NCBI GenBank assembly: GCA_022577435.1 | Contig: JAKOON010000016.1 | Span: forward strand, 11,576,276-11,640,275 | Direction: 5' to 3' | DNA: 64,000 nt | Source: Embiotoca jacksoni | Taxonomy: Eukaryota > Chordata > Actinopteri > Embiotocidae | The notes under the pieces: generated by a model | Told to the model about the DNA's origin: nothing | Seen by the model: the letters and a program-made list of their open reading frames with translations, nothing else | Databases searched by the model: none | Program-made: the position numbers and the translations under genes | Part shown: in pieces, positions 1 through 34,129 of the stretch | How positions within the stretch are numbered: position 1 is the stretch's first letter | How the letters are laid out: each line of letters begins with the position of its first letter

Positions 1-1475
1 AAGGCCCCTCCCTGCTTGCGGGCTGAGGGGCCACTCTGTACAACAACTGTCTTCAGCTGTGCTGATGGCTCATGGGAACCCGAATAAAAAAAAAAAAAAT
101 AAAAACATGTGAAAAAAACGCACATATAAATGTGGGAGAAGCATTAAAGCTATGACATGATCTCTTATTATATTGTGTGTGAGGGGGTTTCCGTTCCGGA
201 GAGATAAACAACACACATCTTGACTTACACACATTGAAAGAAAACAAACCTCTTAGTAGCACTTAGCTTGCTGGTGGCAAAAAAAAAAACACGACCAGTG
301 TCACCTTTATAAATCCAAAGTATCCAATAAACTTAAACAAATACAACAACTTCAACGTTCTGGCTTCAAATCGTTGACCTAAATCTGAAGTTGAATAATA
401 TTTAGAGAAGGATCCAAAGATATCTGGAGCATGTCTGACTTTTTGTGTCTCTGGGTGTGTATGAGCATGTAATGCGGTGCAGATGTGCGACGACACCGCT
501 GGACCGCCACCGTGAACCTCTGGCTCCCCCTACTGTTGTACTGAGAGAACTCCAGCACAGTTACACGTGAACGTTTCCCGTCTGAAATGACCAAAATCTC
601 CTACAAATGCAAAGACAACAAGGACCACCTCATGAGCCAGTTGTTAATGGAAAAGTTACTGCACTGGTGTAGACGACTCCTGTGCAGCCACACGTTTGGT
701 GAATTCTGTAATATTACACTTTGTACTTCGACGTGGGCTTCTTCATGGCTTCATTCTGACTTGTCAAAACAAGGAAAATACAGGTGTAATAAAAACCTAC
801 AGTTAAAACCACTGTTTTAGTTACCGAGTTCTTCAAAAAGTTCCCTGAGAAAGTTCAGTCAGTGGAAACAACCAATAATACAACAACTAGTGCAGCAGAT
901 GTGTTGCAGTGGCCAACTCCTGCTGAGGAGGAAAACACAGATGACTCATTTCTTATGGTTTCTATGAGGTGTCTGTTTGCACTGCTGTGACAGTCATTTC
1001 AGGGCAGAAGAGTCACATGTCTGTTACTGAAACTAATGTCGGGAAGTCTAAAACGAACTATTATTTTCGTTATTGATTCATCTGAAATGTCAGACAATCA
1101 GTTTGTTTTGCCCGACCACAAGTTAAAACCACAAAACTATTTGACTTACAACTATATAAATCAGAAAAACAGCAACTTCTTCCACTTGAGAAGCTGAAAC
1201 CAGAAAATGTTCAGGATTTCTGCATGAAAATGGGGTTTCATTTGTGGTCAAACACCTACTTGATTCAGTGAACTGGGCTTAATATAAGCAGACATTTTAA
1301 ACTAATCACAATCAACCATTAAAACAAAGTCTAAAGCTCTAAATTCACCAAAATCCTTTAAAACTATCCAAGACTGCAGTTAATGGAGGACTGAACCTCT
1401 TAACATGGTGCCAAGAGGTGAATACACACATCAAACCCATCTCTCTCCTCCCATTCAGGGAATGCAGAGATAAGG

Positions 1476-1572
<97 letters not shown>

Positions 1573-2236
1573 TGTGTGTGTGAGTATTTGCATGGAATCA
1601 GACATAGACAGCAATTATGTGCGTAGAAACACAAAAACACATCAAGAGAAAAACAGCAGGGTTGTGTCTATGTGGTGAGACTGAGAACAAGACTAGATGT
1701 GTTTCTGCCAAATAATGGAAGATTTTTTAGACTGGAATCCATGCGACAGCTTTGTCAGACAAAGAGCGACTCCTCCCCCTGCATTCCTGAGACAGAGGGA
1801 GGAGGCCCGGAGATAAACAGGCAGGGAGACAGAGGTGGCGACCTCTCCAGATGGAACAGTTCATCATCTCCAAAAATTGCTCATCAATCTGTCCTCTCTC
1901 ACTTATGCTGATTGACCTCTTGTCCCGGCTGCATTGAGATGATTTATGCCTGAGTGGACGCTGCACAGAGCTGCACAGGTTTTTCTGTCATGATGAGCTG
2001 AATTATTCATGTCGTCTATTCTTGAATTCAAATTAAGATCCAATCCATCTTATACAGTCAGATTTAGCTCTGATAGTCACATGCGACCACATCAGAGGAT
2101 ACACATTCAGTGGAAGCCAACTGTGAGCATGTTCTTATTTAAATATGGTCTGTAGAGGAAAGACAGTAGGAATACAACAGCCTGGCTTCCCTCGAATGGA
2201 GAAAGTGTTGAAATAAATACAGAGAGCAGGACTGAC
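1..2236. other. rnf216 intron sequence at left edge, no exon recognised
   Basis: The last rnf216 exon in view ends at 2237 with a good donor, and the next expected coding segment (rest of the IBR, then RING2 with the catalytic cysteine) was not found here on the minus strand. The stretch is therefore read as part of a long intron continuing past the window edge. It holds a GT microsatellite at 1476-1584. A short inverted repeat (ggcccctc / gaggggcc) lies at 3-31; a translation around 1-60 did not match rnf216 in any frame. Confidence 0.6.
1476..1584. repeat. GT microsatellite
   Basis: About 47 GT units with one interruption near the right end. Open frames of Val-Cys or His-Thr repeats over it are artefacts. 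Confidence 0.95.
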
Positions 2237-11478
<9,242 letters not shown>

Positions 11479-11550
11479 TGTGAAGCTAACACTTACCAGC
11501 TCCTGAATCAGCCCACACACAGAATCACTGCTCGGTCAGTACCATCTTCT

Positions 11551-11551
<1 letters not shown>

Positions 11552-11614
<63 letters not shown>

Positions 11615-11620
11615 AGAGAG
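11552..11620. repeat. CA plus GA microsatellite
   Basis: About 29 CA units followed by five GA units, about 75 bp upstream of the rnf216 start codon. Confidence 0.95.
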
Positions 11621-12479
11621 AAAGAGTCATGTTTCCATCATTTAGGAGGACACTACATCAACATGATCACTACTCGCTTAACTCTAACCTTAAACCGAGT
11701 CTTCATACTCGGATATATTTAACTTATAAGAGCCCCCACAATGTAACTGTGATCAGATTTATGTCCCCACAAGAGTAATACATGTTTATACACACACACA
11801 CACACACACACAATACATAGATGCTGGTATTTCCCTGTAATCCTGCAGTTGGTTTCATTTTTAAGTTTCCACTTGTCGCAAGGTTTTCTGAGAAGGAGCC
11901 GGGTACGACTCCACCCTTCACCGTACATAATCCAAACACACGAGGGTGACGACGGTACATTCACGTACCGGCGATTATCTGTTCAACAAGCATGTCGGCA
12001 AAGAGAGGACTTCAAAAAAAAAAAAAAGAAAAGAAGAAAAAGGAAGCTTACGAGGAAATAGATCTTTGAAGCGGAGGATCACGTTATAATCACGTATTAA
12101 AAAAAAAATAACACGAGCCAGCGAAGAGAAAGTTGATTTGAGGTGCGAGCCAAGACGATATTTGTCAACAGCCTCTTTAGGTTTACTTTTAGATTTAGAT
12201 TTTAAATCAACGGCGACGTGAATCGGTGTGAATCTTACATGTTGGTAAACAGTACACGCCAAAAAAACACTTGCCAGAAGCTGCCAATGTTTGCTGTACG
12301 AGCGACGAGAACTTGCGTCGCACCGACCGCCTTTGACATTAAGGTTTAACGCTGCGGAATCTGAAAAGAATTCAAGATGGTGAAGTTTAAAAACAACAAC
12401 AACAACAACAAGTCGAGTCGGAACAGCAATCGATTATTTCCGCTTTTCTCTCTTCGCACACACACAACAAATCAGTTCT

Positions 12480-12850
12480 CAGCTACGCTAACGTGAATTA
12501 GCTTTCGCTGGCTAGGTAGCCTGCGAGGTAACTAGTTAGCCGACTTCAGTCGGGATTTCTCCGCCGCAACGCGACTTCAAAACCGATCACACGCGGCGGG
12601 AGTAACACCGGGAGGACGAGCACACGTGTCGAAATGTACAACACCGCACCTTTCGTCTTGGATTTAACCGCTGCGATACGCCTTCTCGGTGGACTGACAA
12701 TCCGTGAACATCGAAACAAACTGCCAAAACAAGAACAGCAGCAACGTCACGCGTCAGACGCCAGTCGTTACTAGGTCGCTTGTTTCGCGGTGACTTGTGG
12801 GACATGTAGTCCTCGGAGGTCCCGGATGTAGTCCCGCCGGTGACGAACAG
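12480..12850 (-). promoter_or_regulatory. Probable rnf216 promoter and noncoding first exon
   Basis: This stretch is richer in CG dinucleotides than its AT-rich surroundings and lies upstream of the rnf216 start. On the minus strand a candidate donor (GAAAG followed by GTGCGG) ends at 12650, fitting a 5' UTR exon of roughly 12800-12650. It could splice to a short leader ahead of the ATG at 11478, where an acceptor-like CAG lies about 30 nt upstream. No TATA box stands out. Transcript data were not available, so borders are inferred. Confidence 0.45.
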
Positions 12851-13460
12851 CTCGGGTTCGTCGTGTCAGAACATGAAGAAGAAACAAGAGATGACGCCTG
12901 ATTATTTTCCAAATAATGTAAACTATCATTTTTTTTTATACATATATATATTAAAATGACCAAAAACGAAATACAAAAAAAAAAAAAAAAAAACTATGTT
13001 TGCTCCATATTATTTTTAAATAAATGCATTTCATATTTGGCCTCTTTGAACTGCTGGAAAGGTTTATGAAACATAAAAACAATTTTCCTGATTTACCTAT
13101 GAATGTTACGTGAATGATGTTTTAGCTTTTATTAGAGACATTGATTTAAAGTAAGTATCCAAGTCTTTCCTGCCAGTGGCCACCGAGTCCTCAACAGGAC
13201 AATATCATGTGCAATAATCATTTACATTATCATTTATACATCCTGTGAAAAAAAACCATTTTCAATACAATGACAAAATGCAATACTACCCCATTTCAGG
13301 TGACTTATGTTTACTTAATTTCTTTTTGTTTTTTAACATTTTATTTAGCAATGGTGGTTTTAGTCTCATGATGTAACTGAGAAATCTATGGCAGGAAATC
13401 TCCTTTTGGGATCAATAAAGTTCTGTCAACATTTGATGATTGATTTCATTTGTTTGTTTG

Positions 13461-13463
<3 letters not shown>

Positions 13464-13498
<35 letters not shown>
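13464..13498. repeat. AT microsatellite
   Basis: About 17 AT units in the smurf1 3' flank. Confidence 0.9.
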
Positions 13499-13501
<3 letters not shown>

Positions 13502-14696
13502 TATACACAGTGAAACGAATGCACATAACACAAGGAATGTATTTTCAATTTAATTTCTTTTAATATAATCTTATTTACATTGTATTTTTTCATAAATGTT
13601 TAGTACATAGTAAGTTACAATACTTTTGCATCCATTACACAGTGAACTCAGACCCTGGAAAATGCAGATTGAAAAGACACTGCTTAACAGTCTTCAATCT
13701 ACAACAGATTCCAACTTTTTTTTTTTTTTTCTCCACGTTGCTTGCTCAACATTTAAGTTTTTGATTTCATTCACTTCTATGGAGCATTAATGACAGTAAA
13801 GAGACTCATTCATGGTGGTCTTACAAGGATGAGGACTACTTTTCCTAACATTCAGGCTATGGAGTAAAAAGATGGGCAGAGAAACATCAAGGGCCACAAA
13901 GAATAAAAAAAGATGGTGAAATGGATGTTGAAACATGTATGAAAGGCTTCTGAGATTGTTTTATACATGTCACGTACAACCGAAGAATTCCTGAAGCTGA
14001 CTCCTCTTGTCCATCCTCGTGGCTCATTTTGAAAACTTTTTCCAGGTCATGCCCTCAGACCTCTACATACAGCAGCATCAGTAGAGTTTGATTTTAAAAT
14101 TAGGGCTTGGGAAAGTCATTTTCCCTTTCACTTCAATAAATGTAACATGGCATTTAAAACACCAACACACTAACAGTTTTCATACACTGATGAGAGTATT
14201 TCTCCGCAGTGATATGAGTCTTAAAAAATGTAACAAAATTCAATAAAACCCACTTTGTGGATTACTTGAATTGCATTTGAATTGACCCTTCAACTCTGAT
14301 AGAGGGGGTGATGAAGAGATTAGTGTGGGCTCTTTGTAGAGCAAATAGCAGCTTGGTCAGTAATCACTTAGTAATAAATAATAAAATATCAGAGTGGATC
14401 AGAGTGGTCGCTGATACAAACAGAAGAGACAACCAGAGGAGCAGGCTCATTTGATCATTTTTACAGCGTAACCGAGTGCCATGACTGGCACACACTTACA
14501 AACATACGTACGTACGCATGTACTCACACATATAAATTCTCACTGTCTCACACACACACACGCACGCACACGCACACACACGTGCGTCTGTACGCAAGCA
14601 CACATTCTGACACACGACAGTGGTTAAACATGAAGCATGAATACTAGTCAATCGATAAGCTTGTCAGACTGAAAGACAACCAGTCTCTGCCTTTTT

Positions 14697-14730
14697 CTTC
14701 TTCTTCTTCTTCTTCTTCTTCTTCTTCTTC
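14697..14730. repeat. TTC/GAA trinucleotide repeat
   Basis: Eleven TTC units in the presumed smurf1 3' UTR; in transcript sense GAA repeats. Confidence 0.9.
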
Positions 14731-15159
14731 ACATATCTGATTTCAAAGTCTCTGTTCGCAGGCTCATATGTGATTGGCTGATTCTGTCCGCAGACTTGAG
14801 TCAAATTCGCGGTGGTGGTTAGACATTCTGAAGGATGACATCATAGCTTGTTAAAACTGAAGGATAAAAATGCTTCTTCAAAACATTTGAAAAACTTTAA
14901 AATACTTTTTTTGTTTTTTTGTTGCTGTTGTCCCCCCCCTCCCCTCCTTGCTGTGCTTCCTCCTTTAACCCCCGACAGTTCGTTGGTGAAGAGGTGGCAA
15001 GAGACGGTGTGTGTGTTCTTTTGATGCTTGGCTGCTCTGTATACTCTGTGTATACTTGATATTCTGTTTGTGTGTGTGCATATATGTAAAATGTCAAATA
15101 GTTGTGTGCAAGTACAAGCGCAAGTGTTACTGTGTATGTTGGTTTTGGTTGTGGGCTCA

Positions 15160-27246
<12,087 letters not shown>

Positions 27247-27610
27247 CACTCCGGGGGAGAGAGAGGAGGAAAAAAAAAAAAAAAAAAACACACAAAAAAA
27301 AAAACAACACACGAGCACACACAAAACTTCCCGTTGGGAGTCGCGACCGAAATCACAGTTTCACCAAATAATGGGACTGCGACTAACTTAAGTTGAAAAA
27401 CATGCGGTTTGTTTGTGTGTTTTCTTCACCGGTAAAAATGGATTATTTCACCGCAAAGTCCTGCGCTCCTTCGAAATCCAACAACACGGGAGAACATTTT
27501 CGGGCAGGCTCAAGCACGTACTGACGTCATGTTCTCAACGGGTGAAACGTGACGTGCTCGCTCCGGGAAGCGTGGGCGCGCCCGCGAGGCTCCGCTTCCT
27601 CCAATGAAAT
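27247..27610 (-). promoter_or_regulatory. smurf1 5' UTR and CG-rich promoter region
   Basis: The ATG at 27246-27244 is preceded on the minus strand by a CG-bearing stretch (gacgtcatg, cgtgacgtgctcgctccggg and gcgcgcccgcgag near 27520-27590). Two TGACGT/ACGTCA-like CRE cores at about 27523 and 27551 are visible. Upstream of it the DNA turns into an AT-only tract. The transcription start could not be placed. Confidence 0.5.
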
Positions 27611-27804
27611 CTTCAGACACTCTTTGTTTTGCTTTTTTTTTTTTTGCTTTTGCTTTTGCTTCTATAATGAATTTACATTTTTGAGGTTTTATAAAAAACG
27701 ATTTTTTTTTTTTTTTTTTTTAAATAACTGGACATTTACCAACTACTTAAACTGGGAATTTCTCCTTTCATGCAGTCTACTAATAACAGCTTTAAAAGTA
27801 GTTT

Positions 27805-28070
27805 ATATTTAATAAATATAAACTACAATATATAGTTATATATTTAAAAAAAATATATAAATATTTAATATCTTTAAATATTATAATATATATATAAAAT
27901 ATATATTATATATATTATTATAATATTATTATATTATATATTATATTATATATATATTATATATAATATAATAATATATTATATATAATATATAATATTA
28001 CATATATAATTAAATATATATATATATTTAAAAAGATAAAAAGATAAATATTTACAATATAAATATTTTT
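27805..28070. repeat. AT-only palindromic block
   Basis: About 265 bp composed almost entirely of A and T, dominated by tatata, attata and tttaaa blocks. Many short self-complementary segments could fold as hairpins or cruciforms. It lies just upstream of the smurf1 promoter. It is not a simple dinucleotide run, because the unit changes repeatedly along the tract. Confidence 0.8.
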
Positions 28071-28674
28071 TTTATGGTTATTCTCTCATCCAACATTATA
28101 TCCAACAATCCAATTTCATGTGTGTAGCTTCTCATCAGTAATTGCTTTTTTCACAAGAGCTTGTTGTTTTTCATTGTCGCCTACATTAACCCTCCCACAA
28201 CTCAGCTTTACATTTGTTATTTGTATTGAGAGTTTTCCATTATATAACTGCTCAAGGCCAATAGTCAATAGTAGTTGAAGTAAAATAGATGGATTCCCTC
28301 AGTAAAAAAAAACAAAAAGATCTCTTTGTTCCCCGACAGCATCGGAGTAAGCACTTGAAATACTCACCTTTTTTTAAAGCTTTGATGCGTCATCAATATT
28401 AAAATTGAACCAATACAGCAATGCTTTTTGCAAAATGAACAATCTTTCATTAATGTATTCTGTCTGTGGAAACCTCCAACACACTGCCTTTATAATCCGT
28501 TCTCAAGAGGGAAGGAACTCACAAGCTGTGAGTGTCTTCCAGCAGGTTTGGCATCAAAACAGAGAAAAAAAAATAACACCACAAAAACATTAGAAGATAA
28601 ATGTGATTTGAATTGCCTTATAGATTAAAAAGAGTTGTGTTTGGCAGTGTTAGTATTTTAATTAAACCGGGGCA

Positions 28675-28960
28675 CATGTCGAAAAATCCAGGCAGGTCAC
28701 AGGTTCCTCAAAGGGGCATCACAGAAAGACAGACAACCATTCACGCTCACATTCACACCTACAGCCCATTTAAAATAGGCAGTTAATTTAAAATGCATAT
28801 TTTAAGACTGTGGGGGAAGGCTGGAGCACCCGGTGACAACACACTCAGGGACAGAAAGAACATGCAAACTCCACAAAGAGAGGCCTTAATCCACCAGCAG
28901 GTTTGAATCTAGAACCTACTTCCTGTGTGGCAACAGTGCTAACCACTGTGCCGCCCCCTC
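28675..28960 (+). repeat. Old teleost interspersed repeat copy
   Basis: The stretch reads agacagacaaccattcac, then gaacatgcaaactccaca, then gtgctaaccactgtgccgcc. These blocks, in this order, recur in many fish genomes as an abundant interspersed repeat. The copy is diverged and has no coding capacity. The family name is not assigned because I could not search a repeat library. Confidence 0.6.
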
Positions 28961-29932
28961 TCGGTGCCATCTGTACACATTTTTTTTGGCAATCCAAACA
29001 GTAGCTTTCAGAGACGTGCTTCTTGCATGGCTAAAAAGGATAACCTCTTCCACCCTGGTGGTCGCTGAGCCCAGACCAGGTGTCTGTCATTAAAATGCAG
29101 GGTTGCTCAGGGTGTCACACTCAACAGAGAGGCTGCCTCATACTGCTAGGATTAAAATGGATGTAGCATTGTTGTGCTTCATTTCTGTAGCACCAAATTT
29201 ATTAGTTGCAGTTGAGAATTTTTTTTTTTAAACAGCTTCAACTGCAGTATTTACTGACTCATCCTTTTATTTGAGAATTTTGTAGAAGCAGAGGTAAAAA
29301 AAAAATTACATTTTTCTGATTTCACTTTGACTGATTGTATTTCAAAGGTCTCCCAGATGTCTCTGATCCATAGAGATCAAGGTTGTTCAAATTTGTGGAG
29401 CAGTTCCTGACTATAATTGGATATTTTTGCAGGGGGAAATTTCTAAATAAATTGAGAGACAGTTGAGAGTGAGCCTCAACAGCTGCTATGTCTCCGATGT
29501 TGGAGTTTGTGCACAGTTAAGATTTTAGTCAGAGTAAAATTTTGATTATCACCCAAGAATTCAGACATTTTATCAAATCAAATGGATGAGTTACTTTATC
29601 TAAAGTTATCTGATATGCTTTAAAAATGTTTATCAGGTATGTAACGTATTGTAAGCAAAAACAGCGGCGAAATGCGGAAGCTGGTGATCAGGGATTATGA
29701 GTTGTGGGGTTTGATTCTTTAGCAGCAGCGAGTTAGCCGCACGGCTGCAGTATTAGCTGAAGGAACAATGGACCCTCTCACCAGCCTGTTTATATGACAT
29801 AGTAAATCCACATAAGCAATGAAACGGCTCACACACACACTTTGTCTCCACAAGCATGTGCAGTTTCAACATTTTATCAATATTTCTGTCTGTTGATCTG
29901 TCTGAGTCTGACCACACCCTCCTGAATGCAGA

Positions 29933-29954
29933 CAGACAGACAGACAGACAGACA

Positions 29955-29990
<36 letters not shown>

Positions 29991-30000
29991 CTCTCTCTCC
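29933..30000. repeat. Compound CAGA / CA / CT microsatellite
   Basis: Three short arrays follow each other directly: CAGA, then CA, then CT. Such compound arrays often arise by unit switching during slippage. Confidence 0.9.
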
Positions 30001-30813
30001 TTATTTCACACATGCAGACATACATAGCCTTATAATTGCACAGGTGGAAATAATGATTTTGACATGTCAAAATCGTTGCTCCTCTTCTTATATGCATTGA
30101 TGTTTTTGTTTCAGCTCGACCCTCTTCTTAACATGTCTTCCCCACTTTCCCGCTGCCTCTCAACGTCTAATTACCAGTCGGGTTTCTATGTATTTATATG
30201 TTTAACTGTGTCAACACTCCACAGGTGGTTGTAGTAGCGCCAGACACACACGCGCACACAAACTCTCACACAGAAATTAGTCTGTCCCTCGAAAACCATC
30301 ATGTACAGCTGTTGGTGTGATTATGTGATTATGTGTGTGTGCGGCTTTTATTCAATTGGTCTCAGGGGCTTCAACAGCCCCCGAGACCAACTGAGTGTGT
30401 TCACAACTATAATTCCAGTCATAGAGGTCGACTTAGAAATACCTCAGGGACACACACACACACGGTTAATGAATATGAAGTCATTCTTTACAAAGAACAG
30501 TTGGTTAATCCTACTGGTGGCCAAATGTGCAATACAAATAAAAGATTGAGACAGATGAAAACAAGAGCAAAGAATAAATTATCTTACGAGAGGAGTAAGT
30601 GACAATAAAAGAGAGGAAACACACAATAGAAAATGTTTGCTTCTCAGAATCTGTCATAGCAAGAAATTTACAAAAAAAAGGCACATATAGAAGTAATTTC
30701 AAACTCTAAAAATCATGTTTTAGAAAGCTGAAAAAATATAGACTTGTGAGGAAGACAGATGGAAAGTTTGGACTGAGTCAAACCATTCACTCTCCAGAGG
30801 CTGATTCAGCATG

Positions 30814-30829
30814 TGTCTGTGTGTGTGTG

Positions 30830-30874
<45 letters not shown>
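30814..30874. repeat. GT microsatellite
   Basis: GT array with a CGT interruption near its left end, upstream of the myh16 pseudogene. Confidence 0.9.
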
Positions 30875-30876
<2 letters not shown>

Positions 30877-31640
30877 TCAGTGTCAGTCTCAGTCAGTCAG
30901 TGTTAGGGCCTCCTTTGGGAAATTGGAGCAACAGCTGCTTTAGTTGCTGGGGAATCTAGTTGAGATTGTGATTACGCACTGAATAAAAACAAGAAGGTGA
31001 TGCTAAAAAGAGTGAAGTTTTAGAGTGTGATCACAACAACCTTTGGTAGACACAACAAATGTTCTTCTCATCATGTTAGTTACTTGGGTGAAATTCCACT
31101 CAGCCCCTTTATCCTCAGCCCAGAACCAAACAGAGCTCTGCGTCAGCAATCTGCTCATGTTTCTACAAGAGGAAAATAAATGACACACAAACAAAATAAT
31201 TGGTTTTATTCACCAGAAAAGCATTACGGGTCCATTATATTTTATTATTTTTGAGGTGAGGGTTTTAAAGTGTTTAAAGTTCAGAACATAGATAAAGATA
31301 TTTTAAAAGTTGAAAGATGAAAATGACCCAATGGCACACCTGTGGTTTCAATTTAAGATGCCTTACTTATCCTAACTCACTCAGGAAACAGAAAGATAAC
31401 GTAAGCGTCAGAGCAGAGCCACAGTGGGATGAAAATGGAGGGATGGAAAGCAGGAGGGAGGCAGAAGATAGATAAAATGATGGGGTGAGGACAGGAGTGA
31501 TGGCCTTCCAGGGAAACCCTAAATGGAGTGAGGCAGATTGAAGAATTCCCAAATCCTGCGCTGCCAGCCAGATCAGTTAGGATGAGACCTCAAGGCGATG
31601 GCTGGTTTTAGAGTTGTGACCATATGAGGAAGCAGAGGGC

Positions 31641-31705
31641 CTGATATATAATCGCATGGCCTCACCACACACAACCACAGTCCTCCTGAGCGTCCTCCTG
31701 CATAG
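31641..31705 (+). promoter_or_regulatory. Retained TATA-type promoter and noncoding exon 1 of myh16 pseudogene
   Basis: A tatata box at 31645-31650 lies about 30 bp before a plausible start. A short leader ends at 31705 with a clean donor (catag followed by gtgagtatc). A matching acceptor (tttctcag) at 31787 opens the exon with the start codon. A TATA box and short untranslated first exons are usual in sarcomeric myosin genes. The element looks intact although the coding part is broken. Confidence 0.55.
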
Positions 31706-34129
31706 GTGAGTATCAAATGTTAAATCTTGTTGAGTCAACAGTGTCCTTCTGTCTCACTTAAATTTCTGCTGTCTCTCTGTTTCTCAGCATCTCTCTTCAG
31801 CAGCCAGTTGGTGTGTGAGCAGGTCAATCACTTGGTTTATGTTTGTTGATGGCAGCAGCAGCAGCAGCAGCCATGGCTGGTGGGTATAAAGGGGACTGTG
31901 GGGACGATGTGGACCCCATGCCGCTCCTGGTTCCCACAGAGAAGGAGCACCTGGACGCTGCAAATAAACCATACGACATCAAGCGCTCCTGCTGGGTCAA
32001 AGATGACAAGGAGGCTTTTGTTGCTGGGGACATTGAGTCTGAAGATGGGGACAAAGTCACCATCAAGACCACCAAGAACACTGTAAGACAAACAATGATG
32101 CTATTTTGTTTTGAAGATTCAGGATACTTTGACATTTCTGATGTGAATGTCAGTTTATGTTAAGAATAATGTAAATAATCTCAGTTTGATCACTGTCTTC
32201 TCCGATCAGACGGTAACCGTGAAGAAGGATGACGTCCAGCAGATGAATCCTCCCAAGTTCTTCCAAGCCATTGACATGTCCAACCTCACCTTCCTCAAAG
32301 AAGCCAGTGTATTGGAGAACCTGTGCAGTCGTTACGTCAGCATGAGGAGCTATGTAAGTTGCCAAACACGGAAAAATCTGTGAAAACAGTTCAGTAATGT
32401 TATCTATGACTCCAGAGGAGATTTGCCAAGTCTGAAAAAAAATGCTCTGATGATGTGATCTGGCTTATGTCAGCTTGGATTTGGAGACAAAATTTATAAA
32501 AGAAACCTGCATTACAAACTCATTGAAAATGTTATCAGGTGCATTATGGGAAATGTAGGATCTAATATTTATCAGGGGCTAAAAGTCAGGGTATCTGTTG
32601 CTTTGATTTTGATCATTTTGATAAACAATCTACTCATTAAATGTGCCCCATCTACATGGAGATCAAATGCTAAATCAGTGAAAAGCATTCTGAGAAATGT
32701 AGATCAGTAACTGAAGAAGTATTCCAAACCTTTAGGCTGGTTTAAAATGGAAAATGATAAATACAAATTTATCTCCAAAGTAAGCTGTATTAGAGATTCT
32801 CATATTTAGATATAAAACTATGAGCTTTTTGTCTTTTCAATACAATAAAATAGAGGCTAGAGACAGTAGTGCTGTGTAAAGGTGCCTGTGAGCAAACTTT
32901 TTGTCCATATTGGAAACTGGAAATTTTCCCAAGCAACCCTCAAACCTCTTCTTGTTTGTTTCCTCCCTCTCCCAGATCTACTCAGGCCTCTTCTGTGTGA
33001 CGACCCGTACAAATGGCTTTCTATCTATGGCGCCAGGGTGGCCCAGATATACAGTACAAGGAGAAGAAACGCAACAAAGTTCCTCCTCACCTCTTCTCCA
33101 TCTCTGACAACGCCGACCACGACATGATGACGGGTGAGGAGACAGGGATGCAGCGTTGCGGATAAAAGCGCTATGGATGGATGATTAGGAGGAAGGGGCT
33201 TTGGAGAGCAGGGGGAAGGAGGAGATTTAAATCTGTCAGAGGTTTTTGAGGGGTGAGGAGAGGGGGGGTGAAGTTGGCAAAGAGGAGACGTAAGCACGCA
33301 AGTGGTATGTGGTGATCTGGCGTAACACCCAGGGGACGAGTTGCTTAAAAGTCGTCACACAGTTATACGTGTGTGTAATCAGTGCGGCTTGTGATGATTT
33401 GTTCAGGGAGCAGAGGAATACTTTGAAGCCACTATGGCATCGGGGGAGAGTGGACAGCTGTCTGTGTTGTTCATAGTGCTGACAGAGAACATCAACAGTC
33501 CTCTGATCTGCTCTGAGGGAAATCAGCAGCAATTATTCTCATCTCTCTCACCCTCTCTCTGTTTCTGTCTCCATGTCCTGCCATCGCAGAGCATGAGAAC
33601 CAGTCCATGCTGATCACATGAGGACAACGTGATTTTCTCGTTTCATGTCATGTATAACATGCACGTCTTACTGTTATTAACTTATTTGTTTCTGGGACTT
33701 TTCCAACAGTGGAGAATCCGGTGCTGGCAAGACTGAAAACACTCAGAAGGTTATCCAGTACTTCGCCAGTGTTGGAGCATCTGAGAGCAAAGCCTCAGAC
33801 TCCAAAGCAAGTGTCTGTTTGTGGATAGACATGATTCAATTTGTTGTAATAATTTATCTGGTCATGTCTTATCTTCTTCTCTTCTCAGGGCTCTATGGAG
33901 GACCAGATCATTCAGGCTAACCCGGTGCTGGAGGCATTCGGCAACGCCAAGACCATCAGGAACAACAACTCCTCACGTTTTGTAGGAACAGATATGGAAA
34001 TATTTGTTCTACTTTAACAATGAAATGCAAATTGTCCTCTGTACAAATATTACATTTTTGTTTCAGGGGAAGTTCATCCGTATCCATGTTGGGCCAACAG
34101 CTAAACTGGCTAGTGCCGACATTGAAACC

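Larger units (their letters stand above)
12860..15159 (-). other. smurf1 3' UTR and gene-to-gene spacer
   Basis: This follows the smurf1 stop codon on the minus strand and ends just before the rnf216 promoter, so it most likely holds the smurf1 3' UTR plus a short spacer. Minus-strand AATAAA signals (seen as tttatt), for example near 13343, could end the transcript, but none could be chosen. Low-complexity tracts include AT dinucleotides at 13464-13498, a T-run near 13720 and TTC repeats at 14697-14730. A plus-strand tail gggatcaataaag near 13411 resembles the end of an old retroposon. No further coding exon was recognised. Confidence 0.5.
27611..31640. other. Intergenic region between smurf1 and myh16 pseudogene
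   Basis: No credible coding exon was found on either strand. The stretch contains poly-T tracts near 27632 and 27702, an AT-only palindromic block (27805-28070), an old interspersed repeat (about 28675-28960) and CAGA/CA/CT microsatellites near 29930-30000. A GT microsatellite lies at 30814-30874. Human KPNA7, which I recall between SMURF1 and MYH16, is not seen here. Confidence 0.55.

Noticed and set aside
1..60. Possible rnf216 exon at the left edge
   Set aside because: No frame matched RING2 or the C-terminal region, and borders could not be placed.
1345..1678. Open frames of His-Thr or Val-Cys repeats
   Set aside because: They are translations of CA/GT microsatellites; the same applies to the other such arrays in the window.
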